Positions 51,580 to 62,570 of a stretch of 64,000 nt of DNA are shown here, one piece after another. The notes beneath the pieces were generated by a model, which saw nothing but the letters and a program-made list of their open reading frames with translations, did not search any database and was not told the origin of the DNA. The position numbers were made by a program, and so were the translations under genes. Every line of letters begins with the position of its first letter. Within the stretch, counting starts at the first letter, position 1. Source of the stretch: VAZQ01 sp045811525 (GTDB taxonomy: Bacteria > Pseudomonadota > Alphaproteobacteria > Rhizobiales > Xanthobacteraceae); the NCBI GenBank assembly GCA_045811525.1, contig JBJMTV010000005.1:1-64000 (forward strand). Reading direction: 5' to 3'.

Positions 51580-52503
51580 TCAGCCCTGGCTCACAGCAGG
51601 AGATATGATGCTTTTCACGATCTCAATGGCGCGGCGCATGAGGGTCTCGGATGCTTCGACGGTGCGAAATGCTGCATGGGTGGTCAGGGTCACGTTCTCC
51701 ATCTGCACGAGCGGGTGATCCGTCGCGAGCGGCTCCGTGTGAAAGACATCCAGCGCGGCATGCCGGATGTGGCCTGCGCGCAGGGCCTCGAGCAACGCAC
51801 CCTCCTCAACGAGGTCCGCACGCGCTGTGTTGATCAGGATCGCACCTCGTTTGAGACGAGCCATGCGCCGGGCATCAAGCAGCCCTCGTGTCTCCTCATT
51901 GAGTGCGAGGTGCAGCGACACGATGTCGGCGCGGCCGAGCAAGTCGTCAAGGCCGGTCAGTGTCACGCCAGCATCGGACCGTGGCGTTCGATTCCACGCA
52001 ATGACCCTCATTCCGATGCCCACGGCGATGCGCGCCACCTCGCGTCCGATTCCGCCGAGGCCGATCAGACCCAATGTCTTGCCCCGAAGCTGCATGCTTT
52101 CGTGTGGCGCCCACATGCCGCGTCGCACCGCGCGGTCCATGCGCGCGATCTCGCGGCAGCTCGCGAACATAAGGGCGATGGTGTGCTCGGCAACGGCGGT
52201 GTCGCCATAACCTTTGATGGTGTGAACTGTTATGCCGAGCGACTGCAAAGCGCTTACATCCATGTAGCTCGAAGCACCGGTCCCCAGGAAAACGATGTGC
52301 TTGAGCTCTGGACATTGCCTCATTGCCTCCGTTGGCAAATACGAATGATCGTCGAGGCAGATGGCATAGCCGGCGAGCAGCCGGGGGAGAGCGCGCGGCT
52401 CGGCGGCTTCGCCGTTGAGGACGATCTCCGGGTCGTCGGGACGTCGCACTCGTTCAAAAAGCGGGACGAGCTCGCCCGAGCAGTCCACGAAAATGGATTT
52501 CAT
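51580..52503 (-). CDS. D-2-hydroxyacid dehydrogenase (3)
   Basis: A 307-residue NAD-dependent dehydrogenase starting at ATG 52503: GDTAVAEHTIALMFASCRE, GKTLGLIGLGGIGREVARIA (nucleotide binding), INTARADLVEEGALLEAL (substrate Arg), Glu in FHTEPL and His in LTTHAAFRT. Third member of the superfamily in 12 kb, only distantly similar to the other two. First gene of the seven-gene minus-strand cluster, 111 bp upstream of the ROK-like gene, and divergent from the SDR gene (62 bp). Confidence 0.9.
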   Translation of the reverse strand: MKSIFVDCSGELVPLFERVRRPDDPEIVLNGEAAEPRALPRLLAGYAICLDDHSYLPTEAMRQCPELKHIVFLGTGASSYMDVSALQSLGITVHTIKGYGDTAVAEHTIALMFASCREIARMDRAVRRGMWAPHESMQLRGKTLGLIGLGGIGREVARIAVGIGMRVIAWNRTPRSDAGVTLTGLDDLLGRADIVSLHLALNEETRGLLDARRMARLKRGAILINTARADLVEEGALLEALRAGHIRHAALDVFHTEPLATDHPLVQMENVTLTTHAAFRTVEASETLMRRAIEIVKSIISPAVSQG

Positions 52504-52565
52504 GCGTTTCCTCGAGGTTGCCCACCATAGTAATACTCCGCGGCGCGACAGCACGGAGGACGTCA

Positions 52566-53351
52566 ATGCCGCAAAGCTTCAAGGACAAGATCGTCGTCAT
52601 CACTGGCGGCAGCCGCGGCATTGGCCGCGCCATTGCGCTGGCATTTGCGCGCGCGGGCGCGCAGACCGTTTTGGCTTCCTCGTCCGAGCAAAACCTGGCG
52701 GCGGCAGCCAAGACGGTGGCGGCGGCAGGACCTGAGCCTTTCACGGTCGCGGGAGATTTGCGCAAGCTCGAAACTTGCGAGTTGGTATTTAGGAAAGTCA
52801 GCGAGCGGTTTCATCGCTGCGACGTTCTCGTCAACAATGCGGGTGCTACTCGCGCGGGCAATTTTCTGGAGCTTTCCGATGAGCTGTGGCTTGATGGCTT
52901 CGCGCTAAAATTCTTCGGCGCAGTGCGCCTCACCCGCTTCTTCTGGCCGCTGCTGAAGGCCTCCGAGGGCCACATCGTCAATATCATTGGTGGGGCGGCG
53001 CGGACGATCGAGCCAGAGTTTCTGATCGGCGGCTCAGTCAATGCAGCGGAGGCAAACTTCACCAAAGGTTTGTCCCGCTTGGGTATGCGCGACGGAGTGC
53101 ACGTCAATGCAATTCATCCCGGCCAGACCGCAACCGAGCGCACCGAGCAGTTGCTGCAACAGCGTGCGGCTGCACAGGGTAAGCCGATCGAAGCTTTGCG
53201 TGCCGAGAGCCTTGCCAAAACCGGTGCGCGCCGCATGAGCACCCCCGAGGATATCGCGGCGCTCACGCTGTTCCTGTGCTCGGACGAGGCACGTCAGATC
53301 CAGGGCACCGCTATCGCAGTCGATGGTGGCGCGACAGCGGGCGTTTATTGA
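52566..53351 (+). CDS. SDR-family protein lacking the Ser-Tyr-Lys catalytic triad
   Basis: A 261-residue short-chain dehydrogenase/reductase fold with cofactor motif VITGGSRGIGRAIAL (TGxxxGxG), VLVNNAGAT, a late AIHPGQTATERTEQL and a C-terminal IAVDGGATAGVY. The catalytic YxxxK would fall at 155-159 but the sequence is GGSVN, and the Ser on the preceding strand is Gly142. Typical reductase chemistry is therefore doubtful. Similar GGSVNAA variants are, from memory, found near Bug/TTT clusters. ATG 52566; divergent from D-2-HADH (3). It may be a non-catalytic or differently acting SDR. Confidence 0.85.
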   Translation: MPQSFKDKIVVITGGSRGIGRAIALAFARAGAQTVLASSSEQNLAAAAKTVAAAGPEPFTVAGDLRKLETCELVFRKVSERFHRCDVLVNNAGATRAGNFLELSDELWLDGFALKFFGAVRLTRFFWPLLKASEGHIVNIIGGAARTIEPEFLIGGSVNAAEANFTKGLSRLGMRDGVHVNAIHPGQTATERTEQLLQQRAAAQGKPIEALRAESLAKTGARRMSTPEDIAALTLFLCSDEARQIQGTAIAVDGGATAGVY

Positions 53352-53501
53352 GCCCGCGTCGCGGATGCCGGCGAGGAGCTTGCCGAACCGGCCCGACGCT
53401 GCTCTCATAGGCGACAGTCCGGGCGACCTGGAGTAAACGAGGCGCTCGTGGGCTTCATTTTTGGCCGGAACGTTCCGGCGAACCCCGTCTCGGAGGATGC
53501 C

Positions 53502-54125
53502 ATGAATAAGCTCACACGGCGTGCGCTCGGTGGTGCCGCGTTTGCGGTGCTCGTTGCCACAGCTCCCGGTCTGGCGCAGCAGCCCGAGACAGTGCGGGTG
53601 CGTGGGACGATCGAAGCCGTCAATGGCGCGGTGCTCACGGTCAAGTCGCGTGACGGTCAAATGAGCTACAAGGTCCGAATGCCTGAAAACGTCACCGTCC
53701 GCGGGGTCGCCAGAGCATCGCTGTCGGACATCAAGGAGAACTCCTTCATCGGTGTTACGGCAATGCCGCAGCCGGATGGGAGCCAGAAGGCAGTGGAGAT
53801 CCACATTTTCCCGGAGGCTCTGCGTGGCACCGGCGAAGGCCACCGCCCGTGGGATCTGATGTCCAACAGCACGATGACCAATGCCACGGTTGCTACCATG
53901 GTGAAAGGCGTGCAGGGGGACGAGATCACGCTCAAGTACAAGGATGGCGAGAAGAAAATCATCGTCACGCCGCAGACCGTGATCGTCACCTTCGTTCCCG
54001 GCAACAAGGATGAGCTCAAGCCCGGTGCCAAGATCTTTATCGCCGGTGCCCAAAAGAAAGATGACGGCACGCTCGAGGCGGCCGCAATCTCGGTCGGGCG
54101 CGATGGCTTGGCACCCCCCATGTAA
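53502..54125 (+). CDS. Exported beta-rich protein, tandem paralogue A (DUF5666-like repeats)
   Basis: A 207-residue protein with a signal peptide (RRALGGAAFAVLVATAPGLA). The mature part holds two similar beta domains. The first runs VRVRGTIEAVNGAVLTVKSR and ENVTVRGVARASLSDIKENSFIGVTAMPQPDG; the second, after GTGEGHRPWD, runs MVKGVQGDEITLKYKDGEKKI and NKDELKPGAKIFIAGAQKKDDGT. This resembles DUF5666-type OB-like domains. It shares order and many residues with the following gene. The longer frame from 53448 is not needed. Possible periplasmic binding or structural role; not recognised further. Confidence 0.8.
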   Translation: MNKLTRRALGGAAFAVLVATAPGLAQQPETVRVRGTIEAVNGAVLTVKSRDGQMSYKVRMPENVTVRGVARASLSDIKENSFIGVTAMPQPDGSQKAVEIHIFPEALRGTGEGHRPWDLMSNSTMTNATVATMVKGVQGDEITLKYKDGEKKIIVTPQTVIVTFVPGNKDELKPGAKIFIAGAQKKDDGTLEAAAISVGRDGLAPPM

Positions 54126-54153
54126 ACGGCGCCTCCGAGCAGGTGGGTAAACC

Positions 54154-54762
54154 ATGAACAGCATGACATCAGGCATATTGCGCGCTGCAACTCTTGTTAC
54201 CGCGCTGGCGCTGATCCCGGCGTCGGCCCAGCAGCAGACCACGCGTATCCGCGGTCCCATTGCATCGGTGGACGGCGGCATGCTGGTGGTGAAAGCGGGC
54301 GAGGCCGGCGATGTCGCGGTGAAGCTCACGGAAAATGCGAACGTGTACGGCGTGGTCAAGGCCACCCTGGCCGATATCAAGCCCGGCGCCTTCATCGGCG
54401 TCGGCGCGACACCGCAGGCCGACGGCACTCAGCGTGCCATTCAGGTAATGATCTTCTCCGAGCAGCAGCGCGGCACGGGTGAGGGTCACCGCCCGTGGGA
54501 TCGCCCGGGCACCACCATGACCAATGCCACCGTGGATAGCACGGTGGCAGGTGTCGACGGCCAAGCTGTCATGGTCAAATACAGGGATGGCGAGAAGAGG
54601 ATCATTGTTGGCCCGGATGCAGTGATCCGAGCCTACGTCATTGGCAGTCGCGACGAGCTCAAGCCGGGAGCGAATATCAACATCGTCGCGGCAACCAAGA
54701 AAGCCGATGGGACGTTCGAGACGTCGCGCGTCAATGTCGGTCGTGACGGCATCGTGCCGTAG
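54154..54762 (+). CDS. Exported beta-rich protein, tandem paralogue B (DUF5666-like repeats)
   Basis: A 202-residue protein 28 bp after paralogue A. Signal peptide about 1-26 (LRAATLVTALALIPASA). The same two-domain plan: TRIRGPIASVDGGMLVVKAG, NVYGVVKATLADIKPGAFIGVGATPQADG, the nearly identical link RGTGEGHRPWD and TMTNATV, then MVKYRDGEKRIIVGPDAVI and SRDELKPGANINIVAATKKADGTFE. The pair arose by gene duplication followed by substantial divergence. Convergent with dnaE2, 26 bp apart. Confidence 0.8.
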   Translation: MNSMTSGILRAATLVTALALIPASAQQQTTRIRGPIASVDGGMLVVKAGEAGDVAVKLTENANVYGVVKATLADIKPGAFIGVGATPQADGTQRAIQVMIFSEQQRGTGEGHRPWDRPGTTMTNATVDSTVAGVDGQAVMVKYRDGEKRIIVGPDAVIRAYVIGSRDELKPGANINIVAATKKADGTFETSRVNVGRDGIVP

Positions 54763-54788
54763 CTCCTGAGCTCCTCGTGCGTGCCGGC

Positions 54789-58304
<3,516 letters not shown>

Positions 58305-58306
58305 GA

Positions 58307-59923
58307 TTACGCATACATCCCGTGTAGGAACCAACGTGGAGCTTGCAGTCCCTCTGCCTGGTCGCGATAAAGCCCCGCGCGAAACAGCCAGAAGCGCAAG
58401 CCTGCCTTGTCCTCGACGCGAAAATAGTCGCGCGGCGGAGCTGGTTGGTCATTCCACCATTCGCCTTCGATCCGTTCAGGACCCTCGGCGGCAACCACCT
58501 CGTGCAGGGCGCGTCGCCAGCGAAAGCGGATCGGTGGGCCATCGGGCACCAGAGCAAAGACGTCGTCGATCGGCTCGGGTTTGCCCAGCAGACGCAGTGG
58601 CCGCGCGCTCAGTAACGCCTTGGTGCGATATCGGCGAAACGCGGCCCAGCCCGGCTCCTCGTGTTTTAACATTTGCGCCGGCACCGACGTGACTGCCAGC
58701 TCCGGCACGTGGGTGTCATGGGCCACGAGCCGCGACACGCGTCGGCGGCCTAGTCGCGCGCTTAAGCGGTCGACCAGGCGGTCGAGGTCGGCCGGATTGT
58801 CCTCGCCGCCGAGGCTGATCTGTTCGTCCAGACAAGGCTCGGTGACGGTGACGGAGAGCCGCGCCAGATCAAAGCCGAAACCTGGATCGATCTCGTCGCC
58901 CAGCGCTGCCAAGCGTTCGACAAACAGCGCTCGGATCGTCTGCGGATCACGAACCGGACGCGAGGTGCCCGCGGCAATGCGCCGGACCACCCCATCGGTG
59001 CGAAAAAGTGCGAGCTCGAGCCGACGCGCCCCTTCGCCGCGAGCCGTCAGAGTAGACTTGAGGCGTAGTGCCAGCCGCTCCACCGTCGCGAGCACGTCCT
59101 CCTCGCGGGCGATCGGCTCAGGAAAATTGCGCTCGGCGAGATAAGGTGGAACAGGCAGCAAAGGCGAAAGCGGCTCATCCTCGCGTCCAAGCGCGCAATC
59201 AAGGCGGCGCAAGAGCTCAACGCCGAACCGCGCTGCCAGCGGCGCGCGCGGCACATCGAGAATGTCACCGATGCGATGCAAGCCGAGGCGCGCCAGCGCA
59301 GCAACCATGGCCGCCGGCAGCCTGAGCGCCGCAAGAGACAAGGGGGCCAAGAGCTCGCGTTCCCGGCTGGTCGCGCTGATGGGGCTTTCGCCAAAACGTG
59401 CCGCCGCCCAGGCCGCACCAAGGGTGCCGGCGATCGCGATGCGTGCGGAGAAGCCGAAGTTTTTCAGGCGCGTGAGGAGATCGGCGTAGAGCTTTTCCTC
59501 CCCACCAAACAGATGGGCGCAGCCGCCAATGGCGAGTAGAAGGCCGTCGGGCGGATCGCAGGCGAGCAGCGGCGTATAGCGCTGACACCAATCAGCCAAG
59601 GCATCGAGCAGACGCGCATCGGCCATGGGATTTTCCGGTACTGCCGTGAGCTCCGGATGCATGGCCCGGGCCTGAGCCAGAGCGAGACCAGGTCGCAGGC
59701 CACGCTCCTGCGCCCCCGCATCCAGTGAGACCAGCAGGTCGAGATTGCCGCGTCTGCCATAGACCACCACGGGAGAGGGGAGGTCAGGCGACTGCTGGGC
59801 GATTCTGTCGGTTGAAAGTCGTTTCAGCCACAGGCTCAGAATGCGTTGTGAGCTTGAACCGTTGCTCCACACTGTTCCACTCCACGATCCAGGCTCCGAG
59901 GTGACCACGCCGGTTGCGTACAA
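58307..59923 (-). CDS. imuB: ImuB, inactive Y-family polymerase adaptor
   Basis: A Y-family-like protein of up to 538 residues. It begins RILSLWLKRLSTDRIAQ after a 27-residue leader and has LDAGAQERGLRPGLALAQARAMHPEL, a palm-like GLLLAIGGCAHLFGGEEKL, helix-hairpin LGLHRIGDILDVPRAPLAARFG and a long C-terminal extension with DYFRVEDKAGLRFWLFRAGLY. The catalytic acidic residues of active Y polymerases are not evident, as known for ImuB, which links DnaE2 to the beta clamp. ATG 59923 overlaps imuA by 140 bp; an internal GTG at 59872 is possible, so the start is uncertain. Confidence 0.92.
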   Translation of the reverse strand: MYATGVVTSEPGSWSGTVWSNGSSSQRILSLWLKRLSTDRIAQQSPDLPSPVVVYGRRGNLDLLVSLDAGAQERGLRPGLALAQARAMHPELTAVPENPMADARLLDALADWCQRYTPLLACDPPDGLLLAIGGCAHLFGGEEKLYADLLTRLKNFGFSARIAIAGTLGAAWAAARFGESPISATSRERELLAPLSLAALRLPAAMVAALARLGLHRIGDILDVPRAPLAARFGVELLRRLDCALGREDEPLSPLLPVPPYLAERNFPEPIAREEDVLATVERLALRLKSTLTARGEGARRLELALFRTDGVVRRIAAGTSRPVRDPQTIRALFVERLAALGDEIDPGFGFDLARLSVTVTEPCLDEQISLGGEDNPADLDRLVDRLSARLGRRRVSRLVAHDTHVPELAVTSVPAQMLKHEEPGWAAFRRYRTKALLSARPLRLLGKPEPIDDVFALVPDGPPIRFRWRRALHEVVAAEGPERIEGEWWNDQPAPPRDYFRVEDKAGLRFWLFRAGLYRDQAEGLQAPRWFLHGMYA

Positions 59924-60686
59924 GCTGCAGAGCCAGCCGTGGCGGGCCTACGCCGCCCCGATCACCGAAGCGAGGAGATCGCGGGGGACCGATGACCCAC
60001 CGTGTCACAGCGGCAGAGGGCTGATGATCCGGCGCGGTGCGCAGGATGAGTCCCAGCGTGTGACCGGCTGCGGCAGCAAGCGACAGCCGCCGCGTCACGA
60101 TCGGATCGATGTTGTGCTCGCGCAATTCGCCAATGACGACGCCAATCGCGGGAGAGCGCAAAGCTTCCTCCATGGCCCATAAGACGTCGCGTCGGTGCGC
60201 GGCGGCCACGATGATCAGCTGCTCAGGTCTGATGCCGACTTCCACGAGTCCGGGTCCGTACAGGTGTCCATTCTCGAGGCTCGTGAGATCCTCGGAGATC
60301 CACAGGGCATGTTTTTTTGCCACCAAGGACAGCACCTGATCCGGGATTGCACGATTGAAGGTGGCTTGCGCATTTCCACTGCGGTGAGTCCGGACGGCAA
60401 CCGCGAGCGCAAACAGGGTTGCTGATGCGATCGTCGCTTCACCAGAGGCAGTCGCCTCGTGCAGCGCGCCGCAACCGAGTCCGCCCCCTAAACTCGCATC
60501 GATCTCGGCGATGCCAAGTGCCACGGCGTTGCTCGAACGCGTGAGCACCCGCGGACCTGCAGCAGTCTCCTTCAGCAGGAGCTGCAGAGAAGCGGACGTC
60601 GTCCCTAAGCTCCGGTCGAGCCGCGGCGTGTCGGACGGGAGTGGCGGCTCGAGCCCACACAAAGCAGAGCGCACTATGACGGGCAT
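59784..60686 (-). CDS. imuA: ImuA, RecA-like accessory protein of SOS mutagenesis
   Basis: A 300-residue protein with the ImuA pattern: VALGIAEIDASLGGGLGCGALHEATA, where a canonical Walker A is not visible, then AKKHALWISEDLTSLENGHLYGPGLVEVGI, VVIGELREHNIDPIVTRRLSLAA and a C-terminal GAWIVEWN. It is the first gene of imuA-imuB-dnaE2 and lies 41 bp downstream of a perfect alphaproteobacterial LexA box, so the operon should be SOS-controlled. ImuA is thought to be a RecA-related partner for ImuB. Confidence 0.92.
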   Translation of the reverse strand: MPVIVRSALCGLEPPLPSDTPRLDRSLGTTSASLQLLLKETAAGPRVLTRSSNAVALGIAEIDASLGGGLGCGALHEATASGEATIASATLFALAVAVRTHRSGNAQATFNRAIPDQVLSLVAKKHALWISEDLTSLENGHLYGPGLVEVGIRPEQLIIVAAAHRRDVLWAMEEALRSPAIGVVIGELREHNIDPIVTRRLSLAAAAGHTLGLILRTAPDHQPSAAVTRWVIGPPRSPRFGDRGGVGPPRLALQLVRNRRGHLGAWIVEWNSVEQRFKLTTHSEPVAETTFNRQNRPAVA

Positions 60687-60727
60687 GGTTTTCTGCCTGT
60701 GGGATGGGGCCGCTAGACAGGCCCTGT

Positions 60728-60742
60728 GTTCATGTTTTGTTC
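60728..60742 (-). promoter_or_regulatory. LexA box (GTTC-N7-GTTC)
   Basis: GTTCATGTTTTGTTC is an exact match to the alphaproteobacterial LexA operator GTTC-N7-GTTC. It lies 41 bp before the imuA ATG (minus strand), at the expected promoter position for SOS repression of imuA-imuB-dnaE2. Confidence 0.9.
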
Positions 60743-60867
60743 TAAAGGATTCCCCAGCTCCAACCCGCCGTCAAGCCGCCTCATAAGTGATTGAAAAGGC
60801 TGCTTGGCTTGGGGGCTGGGAGCGCCGTTCGGTGCGGCAGCGCGCCCCTCTCTCTCAGCTCAGCCTC

Positions 60868-62013
60868 TCAGAACGCCGCGATGACGCTGCGGTCGACCGC
60901 TCTGACGCTCTTCACCCCGGTCAGCGCCATGGTGACATCGAGCTCCTTGGCGATCAGCTCGATTGCCTTGACCACGCCGGCTGCCCCGTAAGCTCCCAGT
61001 CCATAGATGTAGGACCGGCCGATCATGCAGGAGCGGGCGCCGAGCGCCAGGGCGCGCATGACATCCTGGCCGGAGCGAATGCCTCCATCGAACATAAGCT
61101 CGATGTCGCTCCCCACGACATCAGCAATTCTTGGCAGCATCGAAATGGAGGACATGGCCCCATCGAGTTGCCGTCCTCCGTGGTTGGAAACGACCATCGC
61201 ATCGGCGCCCGTCTTCACCGCAATCTTGGCGTCCTCCACATCAAGGATGCCTTTGAGAATGAGCTTGCCCGGCCACAGGCTCTTGATCCACTCGACGTCC
61301 TTCCAATTGAGCGTGGGGTCGAACTGACTTGCGGTCCACTGCGCGAGCGAGTTCACATCCTCCATGCCCTTCACGTGGCCGGCCAGGTTGCCGAACGTTT
61401 TGCGACGCCCGCGCAGAATCGAGTAGGCCCAGCTCGGCTTGGTCGCAATGTCGAGCACGTTGGCGAGGTGGATTTCCGGCGGCACCGTCATCCCATTGCG
61501 AATGTCACAATGACGCTGACCCAGCACTTGCAGGTCCACCGTGAGCACCAGCGCACTGCAACGCGCTGCTTGCGCCCGCTCGATCAATGCCTTGATGAAA
61601 CCGCGGTCGCGAATGACATAGACCTGGAACCAGAACGGCCGCCCCGTGGCCTGCGCCACGTCCTCGATCGAGCAGATCGACATGGTCGACAGCGTGAACG
61701 GGATGCCCGCCGCCTGCGCCGCGCGGCACGCCAGGATCTCGCCGTCGCCGTGCTGCATTCCGCACAGCCCGATGGGTGCGAGTGCCAGCGGCAGCGACAC
61801 CTTTTCCCCGACAATGGTCGTGGTGAGGTCGCGCTCCGATACATCGACAAGCACGCGCTGCCGCAACTTCATGCGCTCGAGGTCGGCACGGTTGGCGCGC
61901 AGCGTCTCCTGTGAATAGGAGCCGGCTTCGGCATAATCGAAGAAGGCGCGTGGGACCTTGCGGCGCGCAATCTGCCGCAGGTCCTCGATGCATGTGATGG
62001 CGCGCATTGTCAT
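60868..62013 (-). CDS. lldD: FMN-dependent alpha-hydroxyacid dehydrogenase (LldD family)
   Basis: A 381-residue TIM-barrel flavoenzyme: RKVPRAFFDYAEAGSYSQET (barrel start), SLPLALAPIGLCGMQHGDGE, PFWFQVYVIRD, LVLTVDLQVLGQRHCDIRNGM and the catalytic VVSNHGGRQLDGAMSSI with its His, then the FMN-phosphate site ELMFDGGIRSGQDVMRALALGARSCMIGR. This is the L-lactate / glycolate / mandelate dehydrogenase family, and quinone- rather than oxygen-linked use is typical. An internal ATG at 62007 is an alternative start. Upstream of the SOS operon on the same strand but separated by 181 bp containing the LexA box. Exact hydroxyacid not determined. Confidence 0.9.
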   Translation of the reverse strand: MTMRAITCIEDLRQIARRKVPRAFFDYAEAGSYSQETLRANRADLERMKLRQRVLVDVSERDLTTTIVGEKVSLPLALAPIGLCGMQHGDGEILACRAAQAAGIPFTLSTMSICSIEDVAQATGRPFWFQVYVIRDRGFIKALIERAQAARCSALVLTVDLQVLGQRHCDIRNGMTVPPEIHLANVLDIATKPSWAYSILRGRRKTFGNLAGHVKGMEDVNSLAQWTASQFDPTLNWKDVEWIKSLWPGKLILKGILDVEDAKIAVKTGADAMVVSNHGGRQLDGAMSSISMLPRIADVVGSDIELMFDGGIRSGQDVMRALALGARSCMIGRSYIYGLGAYGAAGVVKAIELIAKELDVTMALTGVKSVRAVDRSVIAAF

Positions 62014-62096
62014 GGCGCTGGTAACGATCGGACCGGAAACGATGGCACCCGAAATGATAAGACCGAAGTCATGCCGCCCCTTGCGCGGTGCAGCTG

Positions 62097-62139
62097 TTGA
62101 AGGCCTTCAATTCGGGTCTCTGGACGGGCGGAACGCCCG
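62097..62139. promoter_or_regulatory. Perfect palindrome (62097-62110) and hairpin (62125-62139) upstream of lldD
   Basis: TTGAAGGCCTTCAA is a 14-bp perfect palindrome centred 90 bp upstream of the lldD start. Fifteen bases further lies CGGGCG-GAA-CGCCCG, a 6-bp GC stem with a 3-nt loop. Together they suggest an operator and a leader or terminator-like structure in the intergenic region. No regulator gene adjoins. Confidence 0.4.
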
Positions 62140-62189
62140 CTCCGCTGCACGCGTTATATCTTTAGCGCATTTTGAGCAGGACAGCATTC

Positions 62190-62357
62190 ATGCCGATCCC
62201 TAACCCGACGCTGATGGAGCATGAACAGGAAGCCAAGCGGCAGGAGGAGGCGCAGGAGGCGGAAAGGCGGAAGCTCGAGAAATCTCTGGCTAAAGGACAG
62301 TTCCCGGGGCTCCGACACTGCCAATGTGACCCCGCCGGGCCCCACTCGAGGCGATAA
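62190..62357 (+). CDS. Possible small charged helical protein
   Basis: A 55-codon frame from ATG 62190 reading MPIPNPTLMEHEQEAKRQEE followed by about 20 more highly charged residues and ending GQFPGLRHCQCDPAGPHSRR. Charged amphipathic helix, no membrane or known domain. The upstream site (GAGCAGGACAGC) is weak. Gly/Lys/Glu composition could be chance in GC-rich DNA, but the polar start and helix look protein-like. Low confidence. Confidence 0.35.
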   Translation: MPIPNPTLMEHEQEAKRQEEAQEAERRKLEKSLAKGQFPGLRHCQCDPAGPHSRR

Positions 62358-62570
62358 AGCCAAGAGCTAAGGGGTTCTCGTATGACTCCCTCCCTGTCAC
62401 CGCGCCGCGTGCCCGCGCCATCGCACTCTTTGGCTTCCGCCTGGCGTTAACCCTCGATTAGCACCGGCTGCCGATGCGGTCGCTCTGCCGCACCGGTTGC
62501 ACATATTTTTCAAGATTTGCAGCTTCCAATTGACCTATCATGGGCGTGACATCTTAGGCGGGTGGGGGAT

